A DNA stretch of 64,000 bases, taken from positions 9,813,043 through 9,877,042 of the forward strand of contig OZ025222.1 in the NCBI GenBank assembly GCA_964019055.1, in the 5' to 3' direction. The notes below the pieces were generated by a model. That model was not told the origin of the DNA and did no database searches. It saw only the letters and a list, made by a program, of their open reading frames with translations. This DNA comes from Anthopleura xanthogrammica. Its lineage: Eukaryota > Cnidaria > Anthozoa > Actiniaria > Actiniidae. Made by a program: the position numbers and the translations under genes. Below are positions 48,016-58,600 of the stretch, piece by piece. Within the stretch, counting starts at the first letter, position 1. Each line of letters begins with the position of its first letter.

Positions 48016-49840
48016 GGTCACAATGGAAATGGAAATACGTTTGCTATTTTTTCCGAAAGTAAAATTAAATCTTTATTCTTAGTTTACAAAATGGATAATA
48101 AAACAATTATTGAATTTGATTTTCACATGATATTGTAAAAATCAAGACATCAGCCATTTTCTCCACCCTTCTCTTAACCCTATAACATGGCCTTGGTCGA
48201 TATTATGCTCAACCTCATCCTTTTTTACTCTGACGAAGGACTAGCATCCGAAACATCAGTAAGTGATCTCTCTTATTTTTTACGGTGTAAAATTTAACTT
48301 TTTATCCATACTGTTTCATCCAATAATTGTTTAATATTATGTGCATTCTTGTGCATATTGGGTAAAATTTTTGCAGGTTATTTTAATTGTCACATAACCA
48401 CAATTAAACCTTAAGTTTTTGGTATTATTTCACTGGTTTATGGACTGTGCTCTATGTTCTAATAAAGCAGAATAAAAAAATTGAAGCTTCATTCTGCTGC
48501 ACTGTTGTGGAGTCAATTGTCAAACAGCTGACATATCATCAAATATTTACCGAATTGAATCAAGTATCTAACCAATCAAAAAGCACTCTGCAGGAAAGAA
48601 TAGCACTCTATTGACTCAGGGATGGAATTCTGTTTATTCAAATCACTATTGACAGTATCCTTCAATCCATAATAAAAATGCTTCCCAACTTCATTGTTTT
48701 CCACTAGGATGCTTGAAAACTTTTCAATAGAATTTAAATATTTAAAATATTTGAACTGAATTCAAGTTCTTTCTTGTCAGCTGTCGATCAAAACTGTTCA
48801 TCTATGTAACATACGATGGTCACGTGACCTCTGATGTCTCGTGATGCTGTCTTGCCGCACCCTCTATTGTCTACTGTATTATCCTACAACATATAGTTCT
48901 AGATACCAAGCATTTCACCATTACATGTACATCTAAATTCGTCAAAAAATACGATGAAATAGAAATCAAACGTTTGTGAACCCAGCGTGTACCACGAATA
49001 TCACAGATTCAAGAAAAATGTTTAATAAATACAATATGGAATCGAAAATTACCAAGCTTGATTCATAGGACACTACAAGAAAATCAAAGAAAGATAGGGA
49101 AAGAAAAAAAATACTAAAACAAGAAATTATATACCTAGAAGTTTGCTATAAATGGGTCATTTGTTTGAATAGGTGTTTCAATAAACCATTGATACGATTC
49201 TGTCTGAGTACAGGACAGGAACACGGCTTCCAGCAACTTTGGAAACTTGCCAAGACAGACAACACCCACATTTATAGCGTCGCTCGATCGATCGATGATC
49301 AAAACTGTTCATTAAACAGACGATATCAACCCAGCTAAAGTACTTGGGATTGAGATTCTTATTTCATTATCCTACAAGCATTATTCTATCTGGTTAGTTG
49401 GTTAAATGAGGTTTTTACAGGCGATAAATTCAGACAGTTACGAGTTCAACTCTTCCATGATCAAAGTTGTGTATTGTAGAACCTTACAGTCAATCTTATC
49501 TAGAACATACTAAGAGATCTACTACATCACACGTACCTAATGTATTTATGCACTGATTAATACAAATTAACACGTAAGACTTACTTGAAATGCGAGAAGA
49601 AGAAGGACAAGAACAACGAGAACAAGACGCTTGAATCTTTCAACAAACTGAACAGTTGAATGGCTTACCACAGGAAACCCATAACCCATTAGAATCATGT
49701 TACAGCAGAGGGACTGGTACGAGGCGATGGGGGAGGGGGTGGGGCAAACAACAAAATAGCGCAAAAACTCCTTTTAAAATGATATTGGATGAGATGCTAA
49801 CAGGGGTATTTCTTTTCTATTTCTTTTTGCAATGCTCGAA
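48016..49840. other. Intergenic region without a recognised gene
   Basis: A dispersed motif ACTCTGACGAAGGACTAGCA at 48,228 resembles GTGACAAAGGACTAACGTCT at 22,850. On the minus strand a GTAAG donor-like site at about 49,580 could end a non-coding 5' exon of the NLR gene, but this is not supported by anything else. The 65-codon minus frame at 49,567-49,764 has a hydrophobic stretch and no known similarity. Confidence 0.4.
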
Positions 49841-50029
49841 AATATAGCGTTGCAGGTTGCCGAAGTGAGGTGTTACACTGCACAATTTCTCAGCAACTTG
49901 CAACGAGAAAAGTGAGAAAATTTGCTGTAGGGGTGATACACTGTGCAATAGCGTTGCCAGTTGCTGCAATCCGTTTCGAAAAGTAGAACTGAGCTTTGTT
50001 TCGTGCAACACTTTCCGCAACAAAAACAT

Positions 50030-50300
50030 TTTATGACAGAAACCTTGTCCTTAAAACCCCGGGAAAAGGTTGGATAGTTTGCAAGAACCATATTGGAGGG
50101 TCGTTTGCACAGGTTTTTCCAGCCATAAACTACGAAGAAAAGTTGGAAAGTTTCTTAGAACCATACAAGAGCGGGTCGTTTTCAAAGATTGTTCCAGCCA
50201 TAAACCATGGAAAATAGTTGGACAGCTTTCTAAAACCTTATAAGAGGTTCGTTTGATAAGATTTTTCCAGCCACAAACCATTTTTTGGGAAGGAACAATC
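50030..50300. repeat. Tandem repeat of about 80 bp, three to four copies
   Basis: Units contain TTTTTCCAGCCATAAAC and GGTCGTTTGCACAGG / GGTCGTTTTCAAAG. The flanking segment at 49,850-50,030 has GGGGTGATACACTGTGCAAT, which recurs near 52,975, so this is part of a dispersed element. Confidence 0.7.
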
Positions 50301-50489
50301 TTAGTAAACGACCCTTATACAGGGTTCTAACAAACTGCCCAACCTTTTTTCACCACATCAGTGGGGTTGGCAGTAACCACTACGTCACCCCATAATTAAT
50401 CTCTCATTTTTCTCACTTTTCGTGATCAACCTAACTACATCATTACAAAGAAATACCAACAAAATATGTTTATTCCAATGCCAGTTCGG

Positions 50490-50650
50490 TAGAGAAAGAT
50501 CTATCCAGGTACACGTATGTACAATAACGTTCATGAATGGATATGAATATTACATTCTACACATTATGATAGATCTATCCAGGTACACGTATGTACCAAT
50601 AACGTTCATGCAATGAATGGATATGAATATTACATTCTACACATTATGAT
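50490..50650 (+). repeat. About 77-bp tandem duplication
   Basis: The segment AGATCTATCCAGGTACACGT through TACATTCTACACATTATGAT is present twice with three small indels. Confidence 0.85.
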
Positions 50651-51124
50651 CAAATAAAAAAATAGTCTTTTGAGAGCTAAAAATGCTCAAAAATAGAAGA
50701 AAAAAACGTCTAAAAAAGTTCAGTTTCACTCTGTCTAAGAATATTGGTTATCAGTTTGGCTATTCTGATATTCTATACATTATTATACATTCGTATGACA
50801 TTCTACTGACTACAAACCCTTACACACGATATAAATATGTATTAAACCTATTGAAAAAACTTTGTCAGCAGATGTGAAATCGGACACCCAAATGAATTGT
50901 GGTCTGTGAATTGAAATATGAAGGAAAGTGATAATTGCTTTGTCTTTTTCATTAGTAGTAGAACAGTGACTTGACTAGGGAGGGGAGGGTAGGGCGGCTG
51001 ATGACATCATAATAATCTTCCACGACATTGAGAAGAGCCACACTAACAGCGCAGCACTTTATCTTGGACGCTGCCAACTTCGTACATGTAATCCCAAGTT
51101 AGCTCTGAACCAGCAGATATGTTA

Positions 51125-51545
51125 CTAAAAATAACAACAAAGACACATGAATATGGATACAACACAAGAAAAGAATCTTATTCTCAAGACCATGTGTCAT
51201 TCCCTAGAGTATCATTTCTTTGTTTAATGGTTGTACATGAGAAGACACATGAATATGGATACAACTCAAACAAAGAATCTTATTCTCAAGACCATGTGTC
51301 ATTCCCTAGAGTATCATTTCTTTGTTTAACGGTTGTACATGAGAAGACACATGAATATGGATACAACACAAGAAAAGAATCTTATTCTCAAGACCACGTG
51401 TCATTCCCTAGAGTATCATGTCTTTGTTTAACGGTTGTACATGAGAAGACACATGAATATGGATACAACTCAAACAAAGAATCTTATTCTCAAGAGAATG
51501 ACACGTGGTCTTCAATGGGAAGACATTACACCCAAGGTAAAGTGT
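51125..51545 (+). mobile_element. MITE carrying four copies of the 102-bp repeat
   Basis: The same 102-bp unit as at 27,690-28,005 (CCTAGAGTATCATTTCTTTG) is repeated about four times, ending in GAATGACACGTGGTCTTCAA and AAAGTGTCT. The unit length keeps a 162-codon frame open. Repeat periodicity and lack of any domain argue against a gene. Confidence 0.75.
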
Positions 51546-51702
51546 CTATACTTACTGTTGGGCAAAGAAAGCCACACGAGGGAACCGCAAGTCGTGGGTG
51601 TCGATAAACACGTTCTGGACGAACAGGTTTGGAGAACAGCTATGCTGTAAATCAAAACAGAAGAAATGGAATAAAAAAGGTGGAACTAACAAGCTTGGGA
51701 AA

Positions 51703-52050
51703 CAAGGGTGGTGTAGTGGTAATACACTCGCCTCTCACATCTGGGGTCTCAGGCTCAATTCACAGACTCGGCATCACGTGAGTAGAGTTTGTTTGGTCTC
51801 TCCCTTGATTCAAGGGTTATTCTCCAAGTTCTCCATTCTTCCTCCCTTCCCAAAACCTAACACGCTAAACTTCAATTCGATCTGTGAACAAGCCGTGCCC
51901 TGACATAGATCAGCCCAGAGGTTGTTTCAGGGTTCTATCTGTGAGTTAGCCATGCCCTGACTTAGATCAGCCCAGAGGTTGTTTCAGGGTTCTATCTGTG
52001 AGTTAGCCATGCCCTGACTTAGATCGGCCCAGAGGTTGTTTCAGGATATT
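51703..52050 (+). mobile_element. tRNA-derived SINE with 57-bp tandem tail
   Basis: Best-preserved copy. The head GGTGGTGTAGTGGTAATACA resembles a tRNA A box; GGCTCAATTC is a B-box-like match. The body runs through CTCGGCATCACGTGAGTAGA and TTCTCCAAGTTCTCCATTCT. The tail is about three units of the 57-bp repeat (CTGACTTAGATCAGCCCAGA). Read-out is on the plus strand. Confidence 0.8.
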
Positions 52051-52404
52051 GATAAAAGATTTTCTAAAGGATTATGAGCGTGCGCCATGCCAGTAGTGAG
52101 ATGTACATACATTCAAATAACGGCCACAGTTGCCATATGCTTTGGCATCAATGACGTAACAATGTTCCTCGTCAAACAGGCTTCTTGTGGTTGCTTTCTT
52201 GACAGGGCTGTCTCCAGTCATACCGGGACTTGCAGATCTCTTGATTCCTACAATAATATGATTAGAAACAACGTTAAGTGTACATCAACTCAAGCCAAGA
52301 AAGGATTCTCACACTTGCAACATCCACTCTCATTACTACTGACGAAGACAAGAGAAATCCAAACAAACACATAAGACTTTTTGGTTTTGTAGTTGTTCAC
52401 GTAA

Positions 52405-52560
52405 TAGACCTCTTTACCCTGGGGTAATGTTTCTCATTTCAGGACCACGTGTCATTCCCTAGAGTATCATTTCTTTGTTTAATGGTTGTGCATGAGAAGA
52501 TACATGAACATGGATACAACTCAAACAAAGAATCTTATTCTCAAGACCACGTGTCACACG
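52405..52560 (+). mobile_element. MITE with one 102-bp unit
   Basis: AGACCTCTTTACCCTGGGGT and CATTTCAGGACCACGTGTCA at the left lead into a single copy of the 102-bp unit. The right end (CAAGACCACGTGTCACACGT) runs into a different repeat containing TTTCACAGGGCTGTTACAAG. Confidence 0.7.
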
Positions 52561-53160
52561 TGAGAGAAAACTTTCACAGGGCTGTTACAAGGTGCAATTT
52601 GTTCTGAAACTTGTCTCGCAACACCATTGCACACAAGTTTCACCAAAAAAGTTTCGATGTGTAAAGGCCCATCTACACGCCCGATTATTCGTCAGGATAT
52701 GTCAGGGAACAAATTGTGCGTGTACTTTAGTGCGCCGATTCAAGCCCGATTTGAATTTAAAAATCGGGCCGACATGAGAAAATCTGTGACAGTGCTACAG
52801 ATTTTGTAATCGGGCTGATTCAAATTTTTCGAATCGAGCTCGAATCAGGCTCTAAACTACTACGATTTGCTTCCTGATAGTGTCGGGACGATGAATCGGG
52901 CAGAGAAATTACAAGCTGATTGGTCTCTGATTGGATTGTTTACTGGACCATGTTGAAAAAAGTTTCAAGAGGGGTGATACACAGTGCAATTTTGTCCTGA
53001 AACCTTTTTGCGACACAAGTTTCAGTTGCACAATTAGAAAGCAGTTCTACTGACTTTTCGTGAAAGTTTCTCGCAATACATTTTGAGACTTGTCTCGCTG
53101 TCAATGCCGTTGCACACAAGTTTCAGCTCAAAGTTGTCAACATATAAAAGGGCCTTGACA
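52560..53160. repeat. Cluster of dispersed repeat pieces
   Basis: Segments with GAAACTTGTCTCGCAACA and CATTGCACACAAGTTTC at about 52,600-52,650 recur at about 53,090-53,130. GGGTGATACACAGTGCAATT resembles 49,930. Between them an inverted pair around AATCGGGCCGACATG / TAATCGGGCTGATTC (52,760-52,820) suggests another MITE. No gene. Confidence 0.55.
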
Positions 53161-53274
53161 ACCAATGAAGAAGAGAGATGGAGGAATGGAAGAAGGTTGA
53201 AAATCTTAAGAAGGAAATGTCAGTAGGTAGTAGAGGTTGTTCTTCACCTTGATGGCCAGATAATCACAAGTCTT

Positions 53275-53365
53275 CATACCAAAGTGAAGTAAAGAATGCA
53301 CAACTTCAACAATACAAACACTTTGAAATTCCACAGACCTTCACTGGAACACATGAATATTCAAA
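53275..53365 (-). repeat. Dispersed repeat fragment (pairs with 32,250-32,345)
   Basis: GAAGTAAAGAATGCACAACTT and TTCCACAGACCTTCACTGGA are the complement of the segment at about 32,270-32,345. Confidence 0.7.
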
Positions 53366-53382
53366 ATATTTCCATTACCAAA

Positions 53383-53515
53383 TAGCTGTTATTACAGATG
53401 CATGCAAATGAGATATTCTTTTGTTTTAAGAATCATACAAGAGAGGCTATCGGGTCGATACAATGCTTGTTGTCTCATTTGCATCTCATTTGCACGCATC
53501 TGTAATAACAAGCTA
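53383..53515. mobile_element. MITE copy (GCTGTTATTACAG family)
   Basis: TAGCTGTTATTACAGATGCA at left and TGCACGCATCTGTAATAACA at right are inverted repeats. Same family and length as the copy at 31,986-32,124. Confidence 0.8.
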
Positions 53516-53659
53516 TGGAGGCAAACCCTGAGCTACAGAATTTCAAACTGGAGCATCCATAACCCAAGTTTTGATAAAATTTTGTTGCCTCAAATAGTTT
53601 TTAAAGAAAGGATTTATAATCTGTTGTTATTTGAATTTTGGGATACTGGTATGTTACAG

Positions 53660-53812
53660 GAAAGGGAAAAATACCTGTTAATACGGATGCATACAAATGA
53701 GATGTTAGTGATATATTCTTTTGTTTTAAGAATCATACAAGTGAGGCTATCGGGTCGATACAATGCTTGTTGTCTCATTGGCATCTCATTTGCATGCATC
53801 TGTAATAACAGC
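53660..53812. mobile_element. MITE copy (GCTGTTATTACAG family)
   Basis: CTGTTAATACGGATGCATAC at left is diverged; the right end GCATGCATCTGTAATAACAG is intact and abuts the next element at 53,813. Confidence 0.75.
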
Positions 53813-53846
53813 TATAGACTCCTTGCACTTGACGTCCGTGCAGCGC

Positions 53847-54681
53847 GACACCGCGGAAATACGTTTTATGACGTCATTCCTTTTGATCAGCGGTCGGCCA
53901 TTTCAGTTGACAGAGTTGAACACAGGTTTTCCATTCTCTGTGTTTGTGGCGATGTGTGTTTGTTTTCTTGGTACCGGGCTTCCTGTGCAATAACCAAGTA
54001 ATTTCAAAGGAATCACAGGAGAGCTAGAAAATCGCTTCTGAGAGAAATGCTTTTCGTAAACCTAAAAATTTAATGCTCAAAATTAAAAGCTCTATTACCA
54101 ATGAAGCTTCCTGAGTAGTTTTAAGGGCATTTTGTGGCCTTTTGAGGCGGTTTTGAGAGGGCCTATTTCGAAATTAATTTCCCTTCTAAAGAACAATTCT
54201 TTCATAGCTAGCTTCATAGCTAGTTGTCTTTTATCTGCTATTGTTTTTACCGTGTGCAAGTATAATTTATCTTGTGCAATACATATATCATTTCAAATTT
54301 ATATAACTCACTGTTACGTAAGTATTAGGCCTAAGTATTGGGTTTTACGGCTAAGTTTTGAGATTTTATCGACATTATAGTTGAAGAAATAGTCGCTTGA
54401 GCATCGTTTACTATTGATAAGCAAGCGAGTTAAATCGCTATTTTTTGATCGAAATAATTCATTTTCGTTCTTGTAGGCTACAAACTATAAAAGGCTATAT
54501 ACATCAAAAAGACTCTATAAAGATTTTTGAAATTTTTATTAGCCCATTATCGTATATTTATTGTTTGAAGTTACTTTTTTTGAGATGTGAAATGAATAAA
54601 AACGCCGGCTGAATTGTAGTTTACGATATGACTCCGCTGACCAGTACAATAGAGTGACCGACAACGTATTTCCGCGGTGTC
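53847..54681. mobile_element. 835-bp insertion with 19-bp TIRs and a 9-bp target duplication
   Basis: GACACCGCGGAAATACGTT at left is mirrored by AACGTATTTCCGCGGTGTC at right. GTGCAGCGC lies immediately outside both ends (53,838-53,846 and 54,682-54,690), a 9-bp target-site duplication as made by Mutator-like or Merlin-type transposases. No transposase frame inside, so the element is non-autonomous. Confidence 0.85.
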
Positions 54682-54690
54682 GTGCAGCGC

Positions 54691-55043
54691 AATACTCCAG
54701 TTTCACATTCGGTGGAAACCGCTGTTTTTGAAGACCACAGACTCGTTTGCACAGGCTTAGCCTCGTTTATAAGTCATCTATTCAAATACATCATTAAAAG
54801 TCCGTGGGATTGGTATTATTCAACTTGCACATTCTTTACATTACAGTTGGCTTTTGCTAATGATTTGCAAAAGTCAACCGTAATGCAAAGAATGTGTAGG
54901 TTGAACAATACCAATGTTTTGAAATCCCACGGACTTTTAATAACGTCGTTGAATAGCTGACTTATAGACGAGGCTAAGCCTGTGCAAATGAGTCTGTGGT
55001 CTTCAAAAACAGCGGTTTGCATCGAATGTGAAACTGGTGTATT
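54691..55043. mobile_element. Foldback element of about 350 bp
   Basis: Arms of about 170 bp are inverted copies from AATACTCCAGTTTCACATTC to GAATGTGAAACTGGTGTATT, through ACCACAGACTCGTTTGCACA / GTGCAAATGAGTCTGTGGT. Only a few bases separate the arms near 54,862. Non-coding. Confidence 0.85.
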
Positions 55044-55428
55044 TGGAGGGCAAAATGAAAGAATTTTAATCTCTTGAAAATTGGAACCCATTGTTTTGTC
55101 ATCCAAATTGAGCTGCATTCTGACGTGCTATAAGGGGTCTATTGCAATGGTTCAAGATTTTCCAAACCCCCCCCCCCCCCCTCTATCCCCAACACACACT
55201 CACTGCCTGTTTTTTCTTACTTCTTCAACCACAGGATGCCCAACCACTATTCTATTTTCATGTTAAAAAAACCCTAAAAATTAAAAAAAATAATCGTTAA
55301 TCAAGGTCAAAATATTTTTAATTTTTAAAATTCCTTTAACATAGGTTTTAATTTTTTAGGTCTTTTGGATATATATGTTTTTCTAAGGGGGAAAATTTGA
55401 GGGAATTTGCTTAGTTAAGAACAGGAAA

Positions 55429-55545
55429 TGACGTCATGTCAAGAACCGGAAGTACGAGAAATGACGTCATGCCAGGAACTGAACGTACAGCGGTTTGTCC
55501 AACGCGCATGCGGAAGGGAGTTTCCCATATCGCAGCGGAAGTGAA
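55429..55545 (+). promoter_or_regulatory. Probable APAF1 promoter: two CRE, two ETS and one NRF1-like site
   Basis: Within about 200 bp upstream of the APAF1 ATG are two perfect TGACGTCA palindromes (55,429-55,436 and 55,462-55,469), ETS-type CCGGAAGT (55,446-55,453) and GCGGAAGTG (55,535-55,543), and GCGCATGCG (55,504-55,512), the core of an NRF1 site. There is no TATA box. Assigned by motif only, but the clustering next to the first exon in an otherwise AT-rich region supports it. Confidence 0.55.
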
Positions 55546-55637
55546 AAGGGAATCAATTCCTTCTATAGTTCGCAATATCTTACGCTAAAATTCTGTAAAA
55601 TTCTGCAATGATTTCTCACAAATTACATACCTGAAAG

Positions 55638-58600
55638 ATGTTGGAGAAACATAGATATCTTCTTATCAAATTTCGCGTTGAAATAGCGACAGATCTCTTG
55701 GTAGATGATGTCTTAGTTTACCTGGAAAGCAAACATATTTTGGACTCAGATGATAAAGAAGTTATAAGACATCAAACCACCTCAAAAAGACGCGCTGAAA
55801 AACTCTTGGATATCCTGCCAACTAAAGGATATGCAGCATTTGATGTGTTTTTCAAGATACTAGGGGAAAAATATCCGCATTTGGCGCAGTTGTTGAAAGA
55901 TGGAGTTTCAGAAGAGGATTTTGGTAATCAAGTCTTGGATTTTGTAGATTCTCCAGGACAGCGTAAGTAACTTATTATATCTTGACATCAAAACTTGTTC
56001 AATCAAAACCAGAGGTTCGACCTATCTCTAGAACCATGAAGATTATAATATATAAAGTCCTATATATCACTTTGCAATTTAATTTACAAAAGCCTTATGA
56101 ATCACTAAAATTTTAATGGAAATTATAAGCTTACTTACAGGCTCTTAGCTAGGTGTTTAATGGAATTACCTGCTAATAATCAGAGTTGTAATCATAAGTA
56201 CTTTTACTACTGTTTTTGTTTTCATGGCCTCTTAAGTTCGTTGACGTTTGTTATGCGTTCATTCATGTCTACATAATCTATTGTCATAGTACAATTCTAA
56301 ATTAAATTTTGTTTATGTAAATAACCATAGAATGTTTTTGGAATAGTAATAGTATAAACTGCACATACTGTAATTTTATTTTCGTTTTTATAAGTTCCAC
56401 GATTAGTTACTAAAACTATCTTTCACATTTGAGTTAAAATTTATCTTAATTTCCCCCGGTAAGGTTCGAAATTCCCAGAAGATAATTGGCTATTATTATA
56501 ATTGGCTAAATGTCAGTTGAAAATTACAAATATTGAGTGAAAAGAAATTGAACTTGCATTCTCTAGTTCTCTTTTAAGAAAATAATGATAATGCAACGAA
56601 AAATAAAGTCTTTGCATTTGCGTTCAATCCACTTATCTTGTAGCTGGTCATTGTACAAGATAAGTTTATCTTCTACTCATTAAAAAATATTGAAATTCTA
56701 ACTCTGTAGCCTTGGGAAACTGATTTTTTTCTCTTGTAAATCAGATTAGACCAGATTCAATTGTTCCTGCTTCCTTTCATATTGGCTGCCATCACGTGAT
56801 GGTGCAAAGCCTCTATACACTGTCTACAATACTAATGATAAATTGGCATAAATTAGTACTTATTATACATAATTTGTACCAGTATATCTGCAAAAACTCA
56901 TCATCTGTTTAAATATTTTAGTTTCAAGAATGAGTACTCTTCATCATGACATGCTAACAACCAACAGAGTGGAGATAGTAGAAGACCTTCTTGTCCATGA
57001 TGTTTTGAATTTTCTTCAGAGCAAGTTTGTCTTTGATAATGAAGACGTTGAACTGATAAAAGCAGAGAATACTCCCAAGAGAAAGGCAGAGAAACTACTG
57101 GATATTCTTCTAACTAAAAGCGACGAAGCATTTTATCATTTTAAAGAGTCTTTAGAAGAACCTTATCCTCATCTGGTTGAACTTTTGGAAGGAGAGAAAT
57201 TGTTACCAAGAAAAGAATCAGATGCAAGAGAAATACAAGAGCAAGGTAAGCAAATGTTACTTATAAAGTTAACTCAAACAAATTAACATGAAACACTTTT
57301 TATATTCCTGCGACCTAACTGACTCCAGGTGTCCATCAAACTTACAATAGGATGACTCTATTCTGATCGAGTGATAACGAATATCCCTTGACTAGACAGT
57401 CATTTTATTTATTACTCATGATTGAAATGAACTCAGCCCATTGTAAATTTGACTGACGGAAGCCAAAATGACACACGTCTGGAGTCAGTAGATCGCAGAA
57501 ACATGAAAAGCACTGTAACTATTGAATGTTTTCCAGTTACTGTGATTCTCAATATTCTGAGAGTTGGTAGTTGCAAGTTGCCCGTTGGAATTTTGTTTTT
57601 CACTGCCGCCAGTCAAAAATATAAGAAACTGATTAGTTTTGATTGACGGCAGTGAAAACACAATTTCACAACAAACCGTTGAAATGTCTGAGTTTGCAGA
57701 ATATTGAGAATCGCAGTAATGAAAAAGTAAATAGTGAATGAAATGACTGAATGAATTAATTCTTTTGCAGTTGAGAGTGTTCTGTTAGAAGGCGGTGTAC
57801 CACAGCGACCAGATGTCTTCACTAACCGAGCTCGTGATGTTCACCGTGTTCGTACGGCATTACGATCCCTAATGGATCATGACGGATGGGTTATACTGCA
57901 TGGTATGGCAGGGTGCGGAAAGACCGTCTTAGCTGCTGACGCATTAAGAAGTCCACAGATTTTAAATGAATGCTTCCCTGGAGGTGTTTTCTGGATCCGG
58001 ATTGGTCAGATTGATCAGGCGAAACTTCTAGTGAAAATGCAAAATCTCTGTACTCGACTAGATTCCGACCACACCCGAGCTCCTCCAAGAAATTTAGAAG
58101 AAGCTAAAGATCGGCTAAGAATTCTCTTTGCACACCAACACCCCCGGTCTTTACTCATCCTAGATGACTTATGGAGTGAGTGCGACTTACGCCACTTTGA
58201 TATCCGTGTGCGGATTCTTGTAACCACACGTGATGCCTCAATATCTAACATTATTAATGGCTTGAAAATCAAAGTCAAAGTTAGCGAAGGATTCACAACC
58301 AAAGAGTCGCTTGAAATTTTGTCACATTGGACTGGAATACGCATGGATAAGCTGCCGAGAGAAGCAAAGGAGATTTTTTCATTGACACGTGGGTCTCCTT
58401 TAGCTATATCTATGATCGGCGCTTTGTTGAAGGAACATTCGACAAGATGGAAGTATTATGTTAGTCAACTAAAAAAGAATAAGCTAAAAACGAGTTTTTC
58501 ATATCAATACCCAACGCTCAGTGAAGCTATATCTATCAGTATTAACAATTTAAAAGATGAATTACGAGAGCGTTATATGGACTTTGCAATGTTTGAGGAT

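Larger units (their letters stand above)
53813..55142. mobile_element. TIR element split by two younger insertions
   Basis: Left end TATAGACTCCTTGCACTTGA and right end TGCTATAAGGGGTCTATT match the ends of the 140-bp element at 31,604-31,744. The interior phrase TTGGAACCCATTGTTTTGTC is shared too. Without the insertions at 53,847-54,690 and 54,691-55,043 the element would be about 140 bp, as in the other copy. Confidence 0.7.

Noticed and set aside
49567..49764. Small hydrophobic minus-strand protein
   Set aside because: Only a short hydrophobic stretch supports it; no family match or clear gene structure.
51119..51607. 162-codon ORF with 34-residue repeats
   Set aside because: The repeat is a 102-bp minisatellite inside a MITE that also occurs in an NCAPH2 intron. 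The frame stays open only because 102 is divisible by three.
52087..52374. 95-codon ORF in the intergenic region
   Set aside because: No recognisable domain or splice context; surrounded by dispersed repeats.
53402..54001. 199-codon ORF
   Set aside because: It runs through two MITE copies and into the 835-bp insertion; its parts are repeat sequence.
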